64,000 bases of DNA. Source: Amphirosellinia nigrospora (Eukaryota; Ascomycota; Sordariomycetes; Xylariales; Xylariaceae). The translations under genes were made by a program, and so were the position numbers. The notes beneath the pieces were generated by a model. The model was not told the DNA's origin. It saw nothing but the letters and a program-made list of their open reading frames with translations, and did not search any database. Shown here piece after piece: positions 1-10,930 of this stretch; position 1 is the first letter of the stretch; each line of letters begins with the position of its first letter. Location of the stretch: the NCBI GenBank assembly GCA_004123355.1, contig SCHM01000001.1, positions 11,914,193 to 11,978,192 of the forward strand, in the 5' to 3' direction.

Positions 1-286
1 TAGGAAACGTTTTACATGTAATCGTCATTCCAACACGTAGTGGAAAGCTTTAAGGAGAGCGCGTCTCTTTCAAGCGAATCCACAAATATAGTTTGTGAGG
101 AGGAGGGCGAGAGGGAAAGACTCACAGCTTCAGCAGCGTCCGGTTCGCATTGGAGTCGGTATATTGGTTCTCGCACTGGTGGCGAACGTATTCCTCGAGA
201 TTGCCGACGGCCTCGGGTTGTACCCTCGAGGCCGTTGATGATGCTGTTTATCACATCGGGGCGCTCTTGGGGTCTTCGGAATCCAT
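1..286 (-). CDS. eIF3 subunit K (eIF3k), 5' exon, partial at window edge
   Basis: Read on the minus strand from an ATG at 286, the exon (286-126) gives RPDVINSIINGLE, then YNPEAVGNLEEYV, then a QCE segment and a TLLKL end. This matches the known N-terminal pattern of eIF3k, a non-catalytic subunit of the cytosolic translation initiation factor eIF3. The exon ends at 126 on a GTGAGT donor, and the intron runs off the left edge of the window, so the rest of the gene is outside. To hold the frame, one base must be restored near 272 (AAG/GAG), 233 (GAG-GGG) and 224 (AAC-CCC); each falls in a G or C run, like the other frame breaks in this window. The match rests on a short N-terminal segment, so the assignment is good but not certain. 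Confidence 0.55.
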
Positions 287-717
287 CTTGACGTGTGTGA
301 TCGCGAGGTTTGCTGGACGATGGTCGGAGGAGTCAAAATTCGTAGTGCGGCGGTGGTGTAGCAGGCCTGATAGTGTGGTGGGGTTTTCGAATTGCCTTGT
401 GCGCACTAAGCTATGGGGGGTCTAGCGCATGCAACTATCCAGCCCAACCACTCGCTTTCTTGTCACTGGATAGATGCATGCAGTGGGGCAACCACCTCTA
501 GGCTTCCGGTGAAGAAAGCCATGGCACGGACGGCACGGCACGCACTCCGGCCAGCAAGGTACTTTTCCCGTACTTTCACGGTACGGTGATGAAAGCAAGT
601 TGTGTTCTTTATTCATGTCGCTTATTTATTTTGGTATCTCTGAATCTCTCGCGTAATGGTCTATCTATGCCACCCAAAGTCTCAATCGATTGCCAATTAC
701 TATACTTCTAATAGTCT
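287..717. other. Intergenic, no gene seen
   Basis: This stretch holds the upstream region of the eIF3k gene and the 3' flank of the phosphoglycerate mutase gene. Short open frames are present but none resembles a protein family. CATG- and TGCATG-rich sequence lies near 425-485. Confidence 0.5.
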
Positions 718-2315
718 CTATGCCTTAACTAAGAGAGATTGGCCCGTCATGTCCTCCGGCACGGGTAGACCCATGGCTGTGAGGATTGTAGGCGCTACGT
801 CGCCGAGGACTCCCTCGTCTGTCTTCTTCAGCGACCACCCTTCAGGGGCGTTGTCCATGATGAACGGGACTTTGTTCGTCGTGTGCGACGTCTTAGGCTT
901 TCCGTCAGGGAACTTCATCTCCTCGGCGTTGCCGTGGTCCGCTGTGATGAACAGGATGTAGCCCTCCTTCTTGCAGGCGTCACGAATCACGCCAATAGCC
1001 TTGTCCGTGGCCTCGCAGCCGATAATGGCAGCTTCGTACACACCCGTATGACCGACCATGTCAGGAGGGCAAAGTTGTTCATGACAAAGGGGAATTCCTG
1101 CTCCGCAAGTCGCTTGGCAACCTGCTTAGCAACACCATCGGCGGACATCTCAGGAGCCTTGTCATAAGTCGGGACACTCCTGTTGGATGGTACGAGGTCT
1201 TGAGACTCGTCGCGCGTCTCTAGGGCGAACACCTTCTCGACACCGCCGTTGAAGAAGAAAGTGACGTGGGCATACTTCTCAGTCTCAGCAATGTGCACCT
1301 GTTTGACCTCTTGCTTGCCGAGCCACTCAGCAAGCACGTTCCCCATGCGTTGCGGCTCAAAAGCGATCTCGAAGGGGTAGTCGACCTTGTACTGCGTCAT
1401 GGTGACTAGATGGATCTTAGGGTAGGGGAAGTCGGGCCGTGGAGAGCGGTCGACATCACCTAGCAACTGAGTGATCTGTCGGGCGCGGTCGGATCGGTAG
1501 TTGAAGAAGAAGACTTCGTCGTCGTCCTTTATGCGAGCCTCATCACCACCTACGATGATGGGCTTGAGGAACTCGTCATTCTCACCCTTTTCATAGCGCT
1601 CCTTGACCGTCTTGACAGGGTCTGTGCTCTCCTCGCCCTCGCCGAGAATCATACCCTTCAGGGCGATCTCGACTCGCTCCCATCGCTTATCTCGGTCCAT
1701 GGCATAATAGCGGCCGACGACAGTCGCGAGCTGGCCAACGCCAATTTCTTGAATCTTCTGGAGTAGCTCCTCCATGTAACCAGCACCGGACTTGGGGTCG
1801 GTATCACGGCCGTCGCCAAAAAAGTGGATGAAGACCTTGGGAACGCCGACAGCCTTGGCCGCTTCGAGGAGAGCATATAGGTGGTTTGTTTCGCGTGCTG
1901 ATCATGATGAGCCGTATTCTCGGTGGCAGGAAGAAGGGAGACTCCGACACCGCCGTGCGAGACAAGCCCGCATAGATGCAAGCGGCCGTTGCCATCTTAG
2001 CACTCTGGAGGACTTTGCTAATGACCTCGTTCTTGCCGAGCTCGCCTTTCTTAATGGTTTGGTCGATGCGGACGACATCTTGCCAAACAACACGACCGGC
2101 GCCGATGTTCAGGTGGCGACTTCCGAGTTACCCATCAGTCCCTCGGCAAACCAACAGCAAGCGACGAGGCCTCTAGCTCAGCGAAGCCAGTGGCGCTCTT
2201 GGACAGCTCGTCCATGACGGAGTGTTGGCATTGGTGATGGCATCGCCATGACTGTCAGCGTGGGGATTCCCCAGCCGTCAATGACAATGAGCACGCTTTT
2301 GGATGGGGTAGGCAT
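718..2315 (-). CDS. gpmI: 2,3-bisphosphoglycerate-independent phosphoglycerate mutase, frame broken several times
   Basis: The enzyme interconverts 3- and 2-phosphoglycerate in cytosolic glycolysis and gluconeogenesis. The N-terminus reads SVLIVIDGWGIP from an ATG at 2315, with the metal-binding DGWG of the alkaline-phosphatase superfamily. Further down come GRLHLCGLVSHGGV, FFGDGRDTDPKSG, FNYRSDRARQ and, near the C-terminus, FITADHGNAEEM. These are the ordered motifs of iPGM. The protein is spread over several frames. Shifts fall near 1067, about 1830, 1990, 2110, 2140, 2215 and 2262, and each can be explained by one lost base in a G or C run, for example GCC-CCT read as GCCCT at 1067. About 16 extra residues after HGGV (around 1880-1930) look like an intron or insertion. 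An essential single-copy glycolytic gene is unlikely to be a pseudogene, so assembly error is the better reading. The family call is secure; the exact exon structure is not. Confidence 0.88.
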
Positions 2316-3162
2316 CCCAACTCTAATGTGTTTGAGATGCGGTGTAATGGGTAAAAGAGGAAGATAGAGTTTGGTTTTGAGGTAGTGCGTGATTTTAGGG
2401 AGCAGGTAAATAGAGCAAAAAGATAGTCTGACATGGTTGAGGTTTCGAGCTCGCATGCGAGTGGGATGGCATGGTGGGGGATTTTACCTATTTTCTAATA
2501 GAGGTAGTATCGTTATACATCACCGATTGTACTGCATTCTTTTTGCAGTTACTATAATCCATGCTTCGGACAGTTCAGGAGCCCCGAAGTGTAAATCAGG
2601 TATTTATTTCAGTTCCGGGCAAAATCTCCATAGCGACCGTAACTTATACCTTAGTATGCTCTCTGCATTCTACAGCAGAAGCTGCGAGAGTACACATCAT
2701 TAAGGTACTGCTCTGCATAATTGATCTTGTACCTACCCCTCCAAGTCCGAACTGCAGGACCAGGGTCTGACTGGTTGACGTCAAGATAGCGGGGCTCCGA
2801 TCCACGCGGACCGGGGTTTCCAAGTCGCGACTCTGGGTCAACCGCGTATCTAGGTATAAGTCAGTCTCAAAGGAAAAACCAAGTAGGTACGACTAAATTC
2901 AATAGTAAGGTTCATTGTCCGCGCTGAGCTATTAGATCTCTGCTAGACCACCCATCATTACGTAAAGAGCTCTTAATGCGCAGTTGTCTGACCAACAATT
3001 GAAAGTTGTTTCAAGACCTCAATAAGCCATTTGCATCAGATACACATTACTATACACAAGAGCAAGACAGAGCCGTTCGACTTCCTCGACACCACAAAGT
3101 CCAGTCGTCCCGGGCATAACAACAACACCCACCAAACATCACAAAAAACACCAAACCCAAAG
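2316..3162. other. Divergent intergenic region between iPGM and Med9
   Basis: About 850 bp separate the two start codons, so this probably holds both promoters. A CA-rich stretch lies just upstream of the Med9 start (3110-3162), as is usual for fungal leaders. No gene was recognised. Confidence 0.5.
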
Positions 3163-3632
3163 ATGTCGACAACACAAAGCGCCACTCAAACCCCCTCCCA
3201 CTCCCGAAGCCCTGAACCCAGACGCCCTAGACGTCATCTCCGAGCTCGCCAACCTCCTCACGCGTCTGCGCACGCTCCCGGCGGCTCCGACGGCCAGCAC
3301 AGGAGCCACGCCGTCGCAATCGCAATCACAGCCACCATCCGCGCAGAACCACGCGACGCCGACGCCGACGGCGCTGCTCGGGTCCAAGAAGACGACGGGC
3401 GAGCTGACGCTCAAGGAGATCCCGTGGCGACGGACGCGCTGAAGCACCGGTTCCAGCGCGCGCGCAACCTCATCAAGACGACGCTGCCGGACCTCGACCG
3501 CGGACTCGCCGAGCAGGAGGTCGAGATCGCCGCCCTCGAGGCACGCATTGCGCGTCAGCGCGACACGCTTGCGAGGTTGCGTGAGGTCGGGGCTCAGTTG
3601 GCTGAGGGGAAGGTGATAAGATGGAGGAGTGA
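3163..3632 (+). CDS. Mediator complex subunit 9 (Med9), frame broken
   Basis: Med9 belongs to the middle module of Mediator, which links transcription factors to RNA polymerase II. From ATG 3163 the protein begins MSTTQSATQTP. In the next frame it reads LNPDALDVISELANLLTRL, followed by a Q/P/T-rich linker. A further shift leads to TDALKHRFQRARNLIKTLP-type helix and the coiled coil EQEVEIAALEARIARQ, ending KVDKMEE with a TGA at 3630-3632. This is the standard layout of fungal Med9, at about 155 residues. Three single-base losses are needed: near 3212 (CTC-CCC), 3422 (ATC-CCC) and 3614 (GTG-GAT). All are in C or G runs. The open reading frame that continues beyond 3632 is made by the GA repeat and is not coding. 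Confidence 0.75.
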
Positions 3633-3645
3633 GAGGCCTGCACCG

Positions 3646-3647
<2 letters not shown>

Positions 3648-3720
<73 letters not shown>
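3648..3720. repeat. (GA)n microsatellite, about 36 units
   Basis: An uninterrupted 73-bp alternating G/A run lies just past the Med9 stop, in what should be its 3' untranslated region. It creates artefactual RE and SL repeat frames on both strands. Confidence 0.97.
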
Positions 3721-3725
<5 letters not shown>

Positions 3726-4120
3726 GATGAAAGATTTGAAGATTGAAGAGTTTGATGGAGGGAAGACGTTGAATACGGGGCAGAGAAGACTTGGTGATAA
3801 AAGCGATACAGGTGGATGATGCTCCATCGACTCACGGAACAGGATGTGTGTTCCTCTGTCAAATTGTTTATGGGATACTCAATCAGCATGTCATGGTGTT
3901 TTGGCGTCCACAACGATACAACAAAATGCGATACGATATTTCACGAAAAAAAAGATTTGATTAATGATGCCCTCATAAGGATACAATTCTGTCGTACGAC
4001 GATGTTCTATGTGTGCGCCGCCATCGATTCTTTTCAGACGTCTTGCAGACTCCCAACGCCGCCGACGAGTAAAATGGTAGTACCGTTCTCATTTGTCTCC
4101 TTGATACAAGCGCTATATAG

Positions 4121-5458
4121 CTAAGCTTTAACTTCCAACGCGGGTTCATGCCCAAGTGCCCGAGCTACTTTATTCACGATCTTGAGCTCGCGGAGAATGT
4201 CATCGGTGCTCATGCTCGCCTTGCCACAGACCGTGTCCTTCCACACGTCGTCTAAAACCCGGCCGTCCTCTGCCAGTACGCTCCAGTGAGGTGAGGGGTG
4301 TCTTTCAGCCATTTAAAATCATCCACCTGGTCCCATTGGTTCGTCTCGGGTTTGGTAGACTCATTGGACTATTGCACATGTCAGTGTTAAGCCCTCAAGG
4401 TAGAAGGTACTGTTCCATGAAAATCCTTACGTAGAATGCAGGCAGGGGCGCAAATGCCACCTGGGAACAATCTTCAATGATGGGGTGGCTCGTGCAGTGC
4501 AAGTACACGCGCACGTTCTTGCAGTCGTGCATCCGCACCTGACGCGCCGCCACGACAATAATGCTATCCTCGATCCCGTGATATGCGCCGGGCCGGCGAC
4601 GTGTCCGGCGATGATGAGGCTCTGCTTGATATTCTTCAGCGTAAGTCCGGCGAACGGAGCGCCCGTCGTTGTGGATGGTCATGTCCACGATGCACCGTTC
4701 CAGGTTCGTCAGGCTACCTGAAGACGTAGCCCTCGAGGCGGTCGAAGGGAGCATAATATGCAGACCTATATGGTCGGAGATGGCGATGCTCTTGGCGGTC
4801 GAGAAACTCGGCTTCCGCACTTTAGGCCCATCTTTGGCACGTGAAATCTCCTCGTTGTAATTCTTCGCGCCGGGGATTGAGGGAGGGTCCCGATGGCATC
4901 GCGCGCCTCCGCATCGGCAGCCGGCTTGTTCGAGCCCTCGGTCTCCTGGCCACCATCACTACCCAACGGTCTATGTATCCTAAGATCGGGAGTGGTTTGT
5001 GATGGTGTTGTCGCTGTGCCTGTGCTTCGCGACTTGAACTGGAAGCGTGATTTTGGTCCAAGTTTTCCGGTCGTCGTATTGAGCTTTTCCGTCAGGGCTT
5101 TGATGGCCTAGATGGCTGTTAGCGAGCCACGACCGTGGTGTTGCCAACACGGTTGCTAGTAATTTGTTGTGCCCACCTGTGAATAAGCTCTCTGGTCATA
5201 ACTGGGGATGAAATCTGTCGCGTCCATGACCTCGCTGGATAGCCGGGATATGCCTGCCAGCACTTTATCTATGCCAGCTTGACGCTCACCACCGATGGTC
5301 GATATCATTGATAGACTATCGATTTCATCTTGTATAACTGGTTATTTTAAGAATTAGCCACAGCGTCACCTTCCTCGCCACATCGGCCGATCATCAGTAT
5401 ACTCACGATTTACCTCGGCCTGGAAATGGCGAAAGAATCTCTCTTTAGGGTCTGCCAT
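4121..5458 (-). CDS. Tubulin-folding cofactor C (TBCC-domain protein)
   Basis: Cofactor C acts with cofactors D and E as a GTPase-activating protein that releases folded alpha/beta tubulin. Exon 1 starts at ATG 5458 with MADPKERFFRHFQAEV. Introns at 5406-5338 and 5176-5108 have GTGAGT and GTGGGC donors. Exon 2 encodes the helical spectrin-like N-terminal domain (DEIDSLSMISTIGGERQ). The C-terminal beta-helix TBCC domain contains GIEDSIIVVAARQVRMHDC and a TSHPIIEDCSQVAFAP segment, including the 'QVR' arginine that supplies the GAP finger. A last exon after an intron near 4375 ends ARALGHEPALEVKA at 4121. Single or double base losses near 4662 (GGG run), 4590 and 4303 (CCCC run) break the frame, as elsewhere in this window. 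Confidence 0.85.
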
Positions 5459-6720
5459 CTGTGGGCTTGTCAATCCTCCGGTCGAGATAGGTAGGCTAGG
5501 GGAGAAGGGGATGAAAGTTGGAAGAGACATGTTGAAAATTGGAGAACGGGATCGTAACAGCGAAATTAGGTAAATATTAAGCTATATGTGACTATGATTG
5601 TCGCAGTAAAGCTAAGTACTTTGCTTCTCGGTACACAATTACTTATAAGCTACAACGGATATTGAGGCGACTGTGTTTAGAGCCCAGGTAACGAAAGGCC
5701 CACTGCTAATTCCGGTCATTGGGAATGAGGAGGCGGTTGCACCTACTTATCTATTTTGCACATTGACAGAGCTTGAGCAGGTATGAGTAAGCAGTCGACG
5801 ATCACCGGGGAAGCTCTAGGTATGAGTCGTATTGTCCTGCAATATGTCGTCGTTTGGCAATGCACCTCCAGGAAGCGCGCACCCGTGATGCCTTCGCGTA
5901 ACTCCTTACAGAATTCGGGGGTAATTGGAGGGGTGGATCGCTTATCCACTGGCTCACGGTCTGATTAGAGTCGAGTAGCGGGCCATCTACAGCGCAACCA
6001 TGGACCCTGGGCTCAGGTGTGACGTAATATGTTCTTATGTAGTGTGCGTAATTTCAGTGATAGTTATCACTGCAACTTTGCTTCTTATTGCACATACGTC
6101 ACTATAACTTCGGCTAATTCCCGTGTTGCCTCGGTTTGAATTACCATTCGGAGAAATTCTCTGTAATATGTGGTCGATTGTTTCCTAGACACTTAAATTC
6201 ACCGATCGCTAAAGTAGACGTCAGACCGAACAAATTTCGCCTGTCATGATACAGGACTGCACACTATACCACAATGCTACAAAAGGTAGAACGTTGTCAA
6301 GTCGAGCACTTGACTGCTTGCAGTTGACTATACGTGTACTGGACTTGTGACATCGCCCTTTCAACCAAAGCTTTACTAACCCCTCTCAGATTTACTTTTT
6401 TTTATCGTGTGTACTATAACGGTGTTGATATTCTAGCAATAGCATTCACCTCCGCGAGCGAGTATACATTACGGCACTACTGAAGGATAATTAATAGCAA
6501 GTGATTTGAAAATGTAGTCCTAGTAGTAAACTCCCTAGTTGTCATCCATTAAGTTTCCTTTCGACGTAAGTTAGTTCATTGATCTAAGTTCCGTTGATAC
6601 ATAATTGCCAGTGGGACCTTTAAAACAACGTCCCGGATCTTGATAAGTATATATTAAGTTTTTACTCACTATGTCTATCCAATAATGATCAGCTCTACTC
6701 ACGTAGCTATCCTCTTCTTG
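5459..6720. other. Intergenic, AT-rich, no gene seen
   Basis: About 1.3 kb with no recognisable coding sequence. It begins the gene-poor accessory stretch that runs to about 15 kb. A short perfect hairpin GTCAAGT / ACTTGAC lies near 6297-6315. Confidence 0.5.
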
Positions 6721-7451
6721 TTAGCTCCCTCGGTCTACGTCCAGGCTTCCTAACGAACGGCGGCTCTGGTAGTTTCGTCTTGCTCCGGGCCAAGATGGAC
6801 ACTCTCTGCTGTATGGGCCCCAAATCCATAAATGGCGTGGCTGCCCACCGACAAAGTTTCTCTCATCCGCTGTCATAAGTCTTTTGACTTCTCTTGCAAT
6901 CTGCTTCGCCCCATTAAATACTACCTCCCTCTCTTGGACGAGAACATATAAGTGCCCATGTAACTTACACGTGTTTCTATCTGGCCCCATTCGAACTGTG
7001 AGGTGGTCGTCATCATCGGCCATGTTTCGGGTTTTCCCAAACGGACCCTGTGTTGTAGAAATAGTTGTCTGGTTGTGGGTCCCCATCCTAGAAATCAATA
7101 ATTAGCACTGCAGCTTCGGCTCAAATACGTTGGTTACTTACATGACCCAAACAAAAGACTGCCCACACCGGCTAGTCTCTAACATGAGAAGCTCTTCGAG
7201 CTTTTCAAGACCGTGTTGTGTTTAGATAACCAAATTACCTAGTTGATGTCAGCCATTCTCTTCTTATACATGGAGGTTATAATACTAACTTTTGGATGTT
7301 CCACGGTTCCGTTCCCTGCAACTTCTCTGTTAGCTTTAAATCTTAGCCGAGCTATCATTGCAGCATCATGAGGGCCACCGGGGCCAAGAAATATATCTTT
7401 ATCCCAGACGATATTCTCCCCAGTCGACGGAGGCTTGACGAATTTAGGCAT
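6721..7451 (-). CDS. Hypothetical protein, possibly three exons
   Basis: A possible gene starts at ATG 7451 with MPKFVKPPSTGENIVWDKD and continues to HPKVSIITSMYKKRM. A short middle exon at about 7180-7145 reads RCGQSFVWVM and ends on a GTAAGT donor. A last exon follows a TTTCTAG acceptor near 7090 and reads MGTHNQTTISTTQGPFGK, then a HLTVRMGPDRNTCKLHGH segment. Splice signals and frame agree between the last two exons. The first junction carries an in-frame TAG just before its donor, so either a base is missing or the model is wrong there. I do not recognise the family. The HLTVR and LHGHLYV segments look like structured protein. It lies in the accessory region without obvious partners. Confidence 0.35.
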
Positions 7452-8212
7452 ATTATGTAGCAAATTGATAACGGCGTATATAAACTGTTGAATAGTATAA
7501 CGAATTAACACCAGTACATGGCTGACTACTTACACCAGTTATATAACTCTCCTATCACATAAAGATAGCAATGAACAAAGCTACAGCCTTTTTTGACTGG
7601 CATTGTAATTCAAGACTCCTAAGAGAACTTCATATTTGAAAAGGATATTAAATCTCTTTCAATAGATAACAAAAGATAATTTTCAGAGTATAGTTTTGTT
7701 GTCATCACACAACCAGTAGCATCGCCGCAGCAGCGCCTTTCTTAGGAAATCTAACTTAGCTAGTCTATGAATGATGTCCTTCACTGGATACTGAATCTTC
7801 TTACGTGTTGGGTGGCGTTTGTGACTTAAAAACTGATAAAAGCAGTCGTTTTGCACCATAAACAGACATCGATTGTCTGTTGGTGCTATCAACTATGACA
7901 GAAGTGGAGCAATCGGACAGGTTTTTGTGACGGAGCTGCTCCTTTGTTCCCGCCCCTTTTATGATACACCATACAAAGCCATGTGTCTCCGATTCTTCAC
8001 TTATATGTTTCAAGCATTGAATTATTTCATTGAAAGACTTCTATTATCACACTTTTAATATAATTTATTAGCTGCCTATTGATCATGTCTCATATTCATC
8101 TCATATTGAACCCATAATCAAAACACCATTCAGTTCGGCGGTTCCCTTATCGTATAATAGCCGTCCCATAACTATTCATCTAAGCACCACACACAGACAA
8201 CCATTAAAAATA
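7452..8212. other. Intergenic, no gene seen
   Basis: About 760 bp upstream of the kinase gene, AT-rich, with only short spurious frames. It probably includes the kinase promoter. Confidence 0.45.
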
Positions 8213-9758
8213 ATGGAAAGGCAACCGAAATGGGGTCACCAGTCCTCAATTCTGTTGAGGATGGAATTTGTATCGATGAAGATACTATCGCCAAACGACG
8301 TCCAAGAGTACGAATACAACTACCTTACTGAAGAGTTCGGGTTGGAAGAAATCAGCAGATACAACAAGGGTGGCTTCCACCCAGTTCATCTTGAAGACGT
8401 TTTGGATGACAGATATGAGGTGATTCATAAATTGGGCAGTGGAGGCTTTGGGATCGTCTGGCTGTGCCGGGATCGCCAACTCGAAAAATGGAGGGCAGTC
8501 AAAGTGATGACTGCAGATCATTCATTAAACTCAGCAGAGGCAACAACTTTCAAGTTCTTACAAGAGAATTCGTCTCTGGAAGAGCTCGATCAGAACCACA
8601 TAGTTGCCCCATTGGATTCTTTTTGGATCGATGGCCCTAACGGTCGGCACCTTTGCCTTGTATTTCCTGTATATGGATCTACAGTGTTGAGATGGCGGAA
8701 CGGGCTAGATGACTTCGACCCCAAGACTGGAATTCTCTCGAAGAAGATATGTCGGCAGCTTATCCAGGGGTTGACATTTCTACACCAGCAAGGCCTGTGC
8801 CATGGAGATCTCCGGCCTTCCAATATTCTGATGAAACTTGACCAAGATGAGCTGCACAAACTAGACCAGGCGCAAATGCTAGATTTGATCAAGGAGCCCG
8901 AGGCTTACGAAGTTCGAACCGTGTCCGGCGTCGATCCCCGTCCACGGGGCCCCGAATACTGCGTGATACCCCTTACCTCAGAGTGGTGCGAGAAGCTAGT
9001 GGTGGAAGAGATAGTGATTACGGATTTCGGCGAATCCTTCCCCACTAGCAGCGCCAAGCAAAGCACTGGCATACCCACCTCCTATGCAGCACCAGAAGTA
9101 CACTTCCGGCAACCTGTGGGGACTGGAGTAGACATATGGTCCTTAGCCTGTACGTTCTATGAGATCCGTACTGGCGAAAGATTATTTGGCGGAAGTTTCT
9201 ACGGCTCTTCCTTTGAGAGAGTTATTTACGAGTTCGAAGTTCTGCTGGGCACGTTACCGAATCCCTATAGAAAGGTATGGGATGATGAAGGATGTCAGGG
9301 CCCAGATCATATTGTGGGGCGGTAGAGGATGAGGGAGTTGTCGTCGAAATGGCCGCCACCTGTTCTCTAGCCTCACTTAACTGCGAAAGGAGCAATATTG
9401 CATACGAAACTAGATACTACGATGTCCTCGAGGCCACGATAGGCAAGGAAGGGTTCAATACCCCCCTGCATTGGCGAGAATATCAATAAACCCCTATTGA
9501 ATATCGGTATGGCGATAAAGAGGTCCGAGACCTAGCAGATCTTCTTCGACAAATGCTACGATATCATACGGAGGATAGGATATCAGCCCAGATGATAAAA
9601 GGACATCGGTGGCTGCAGGGAGGTGAGGCCCTCCCTGTCTCCTACCGGCCTATGGTACTTACTCGACATATTCCAAAGCTACATGGGTGAGTGAATTCAA
9701 GCTTAATTGCCCAAGTCCATCGGCTAAGTCGTTTTATAGCACGAAGGTTTTGAGATAG
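8213..9758 (+). CDS. SRPK-like serine/threonine protein kinase, damaged 3' half
   Basis: From ATG 8213 a 370-residue frame covers most of a protein kinase domain. It has the glycine loop LGSGGFGIVW (residues about 75-84), the ATP-binding lysine in WRAVKVM, the catalytic loop HGDLRPSNIL and the metal-binding ITDFGES. An APE-like AAPEV and a DIWSLACTFYEI helix follow. The long insert between the catalytic loop and DFG, and the C-terminal lobe, resemble fungal SR-protein-kinase relatives. The frame shifts near 9320 at a GGGG run, and the protein resumes as AVEDEGVVVEM. A TAA at 9487-9489 then interrupts before YRYGDKEVRDLADLLRQML. A GTGAGT intron (9687-9739) leads to a short end TKVLR at 9758. 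The catalytic arginine is Gly (HGD, a non-RD kinase). The shift may be an assembly error; the stop suggests real decay. Confidence 0.7.
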
Positions 9759-10499
9759 CATGTTTCCGGAAATTTACTTACTAGTACACTTGCAAAACTA
9801 CTCGAAGGCAGTCGACAGCGAATGCGGAGCGATTCACTGGGTACTACAAGTTTGATGGTTATCTGGTGGCTATGATTCAATTTTGACTCAGGGCTCCCAA
9901 CGAGCATATCAGGAGCGTAATCATGAAATTAATCGTTAAACGTTTACTATGTGATATTTCTTAGTCTTGAAAATGTTTGTAAATTGAATCGCGTGATATA
10001 AGCCTTGCATTTTTTTTTGCATATTGCCTCAGGCTTTTAAGAATCTTTTCTCTATACATTCAATTGACCTAACGTGATTGCGACCCTAGGATTAGAGGTA
10101 ATCTGATAATTTAGGTACTCATTCAACACGAGGCATAGTCTTTTGAACAAAGGGGGATCTCTTGATCTAAAGGAACGCAGTGGATTGATGAATTCTTAAA
10201 ATTCTTAAAATTCCAAATCTCCATATCAAAAGTAAAATACAGCCACGAGTCTGGTCTTTTTACGTCTCCTGACCCCTGTAATTGTGCCCCTTTTTCTCCT
10301 GGCCTAATTTCCCTTGTCATTCACTCGAACTACTTCCATATCATCCCTACTATACATATTGGATTCCTCCTTTTTACCTTGCTCTGCTTCACTATGTTTC
10401 TACTGAGGGTCAGGACGACCTCAAGGTTTTAGAATCGAGCCTACGCAACATCTACCGAACTCTCAAAACCGGGCTTGAAGACCCTATGGACCTATTTTC
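9759..10499. other. Intergenic, no convincing gene
   Basis: AT-rich sequence between the convergent kinase and transcription factor genes. An open frame on the plus strand from 10282 to 10653 has no family resemblance and overlaps possible 3' coding sequence of the transcription factor. Confidence 0.45.
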
Positions 10500-10930
10500 C
10501 GCTAGAGTTACTGTCCCACCGCCACGGAGTCCAAGTCCCCAGGGTTTCATAGCTCCGTCCAACTGTTCAATCTGGTCATCACTGGTTCCTATCCCTGTCG
10601 TATCCCACGGGAAGGGGAATTGTCTTCAAAGTCCCAGTCCAATCTCCCATTGAGTGCTGTCCTGTTTGATCAATGATAGTTCCTTCATCTATGTCAACAT
10701 ATTCCTTTGAGTCTTTCTTATTGATAGGATCGCCGAAAGGTCGACACAACATCGATAATAAATTAGTGGATAATTCCTTTAGCGACTCTTCGTGATAGTA
10801 CGAAGAATACCTATGAAGGTCTTCTTGTGAACCACCTCAAGTGTGGCATTGGCTATTGTAGTTCCAATTCGGGGCGTTAGGAATGACAGTTTATAGTAAG
10901 TGGTTTTGGGATGACCGGAATACGAGAGCT

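Noticed and set aside
718-2315. Programmed frameshifting or pseudogenisation of iPGM
   Set aside because: Seven shifts, all explained by lost homopolymer bases and seen likewise in other essential genes; assembly error is simpler.
3473-3913. Ser/Leu-repeat proteins on the minus strand across the GA tract
   Set aside because: Produced by the dinucleotide repeat; the flanks belong to Med9 or untranslated DNA.
10282-10653. 123-residue plus-strand frame
   Set aside because: Overlaps possible minus-strand 3' coding sequence of the Zn2Cys6 gene and shows no recognisable domain.
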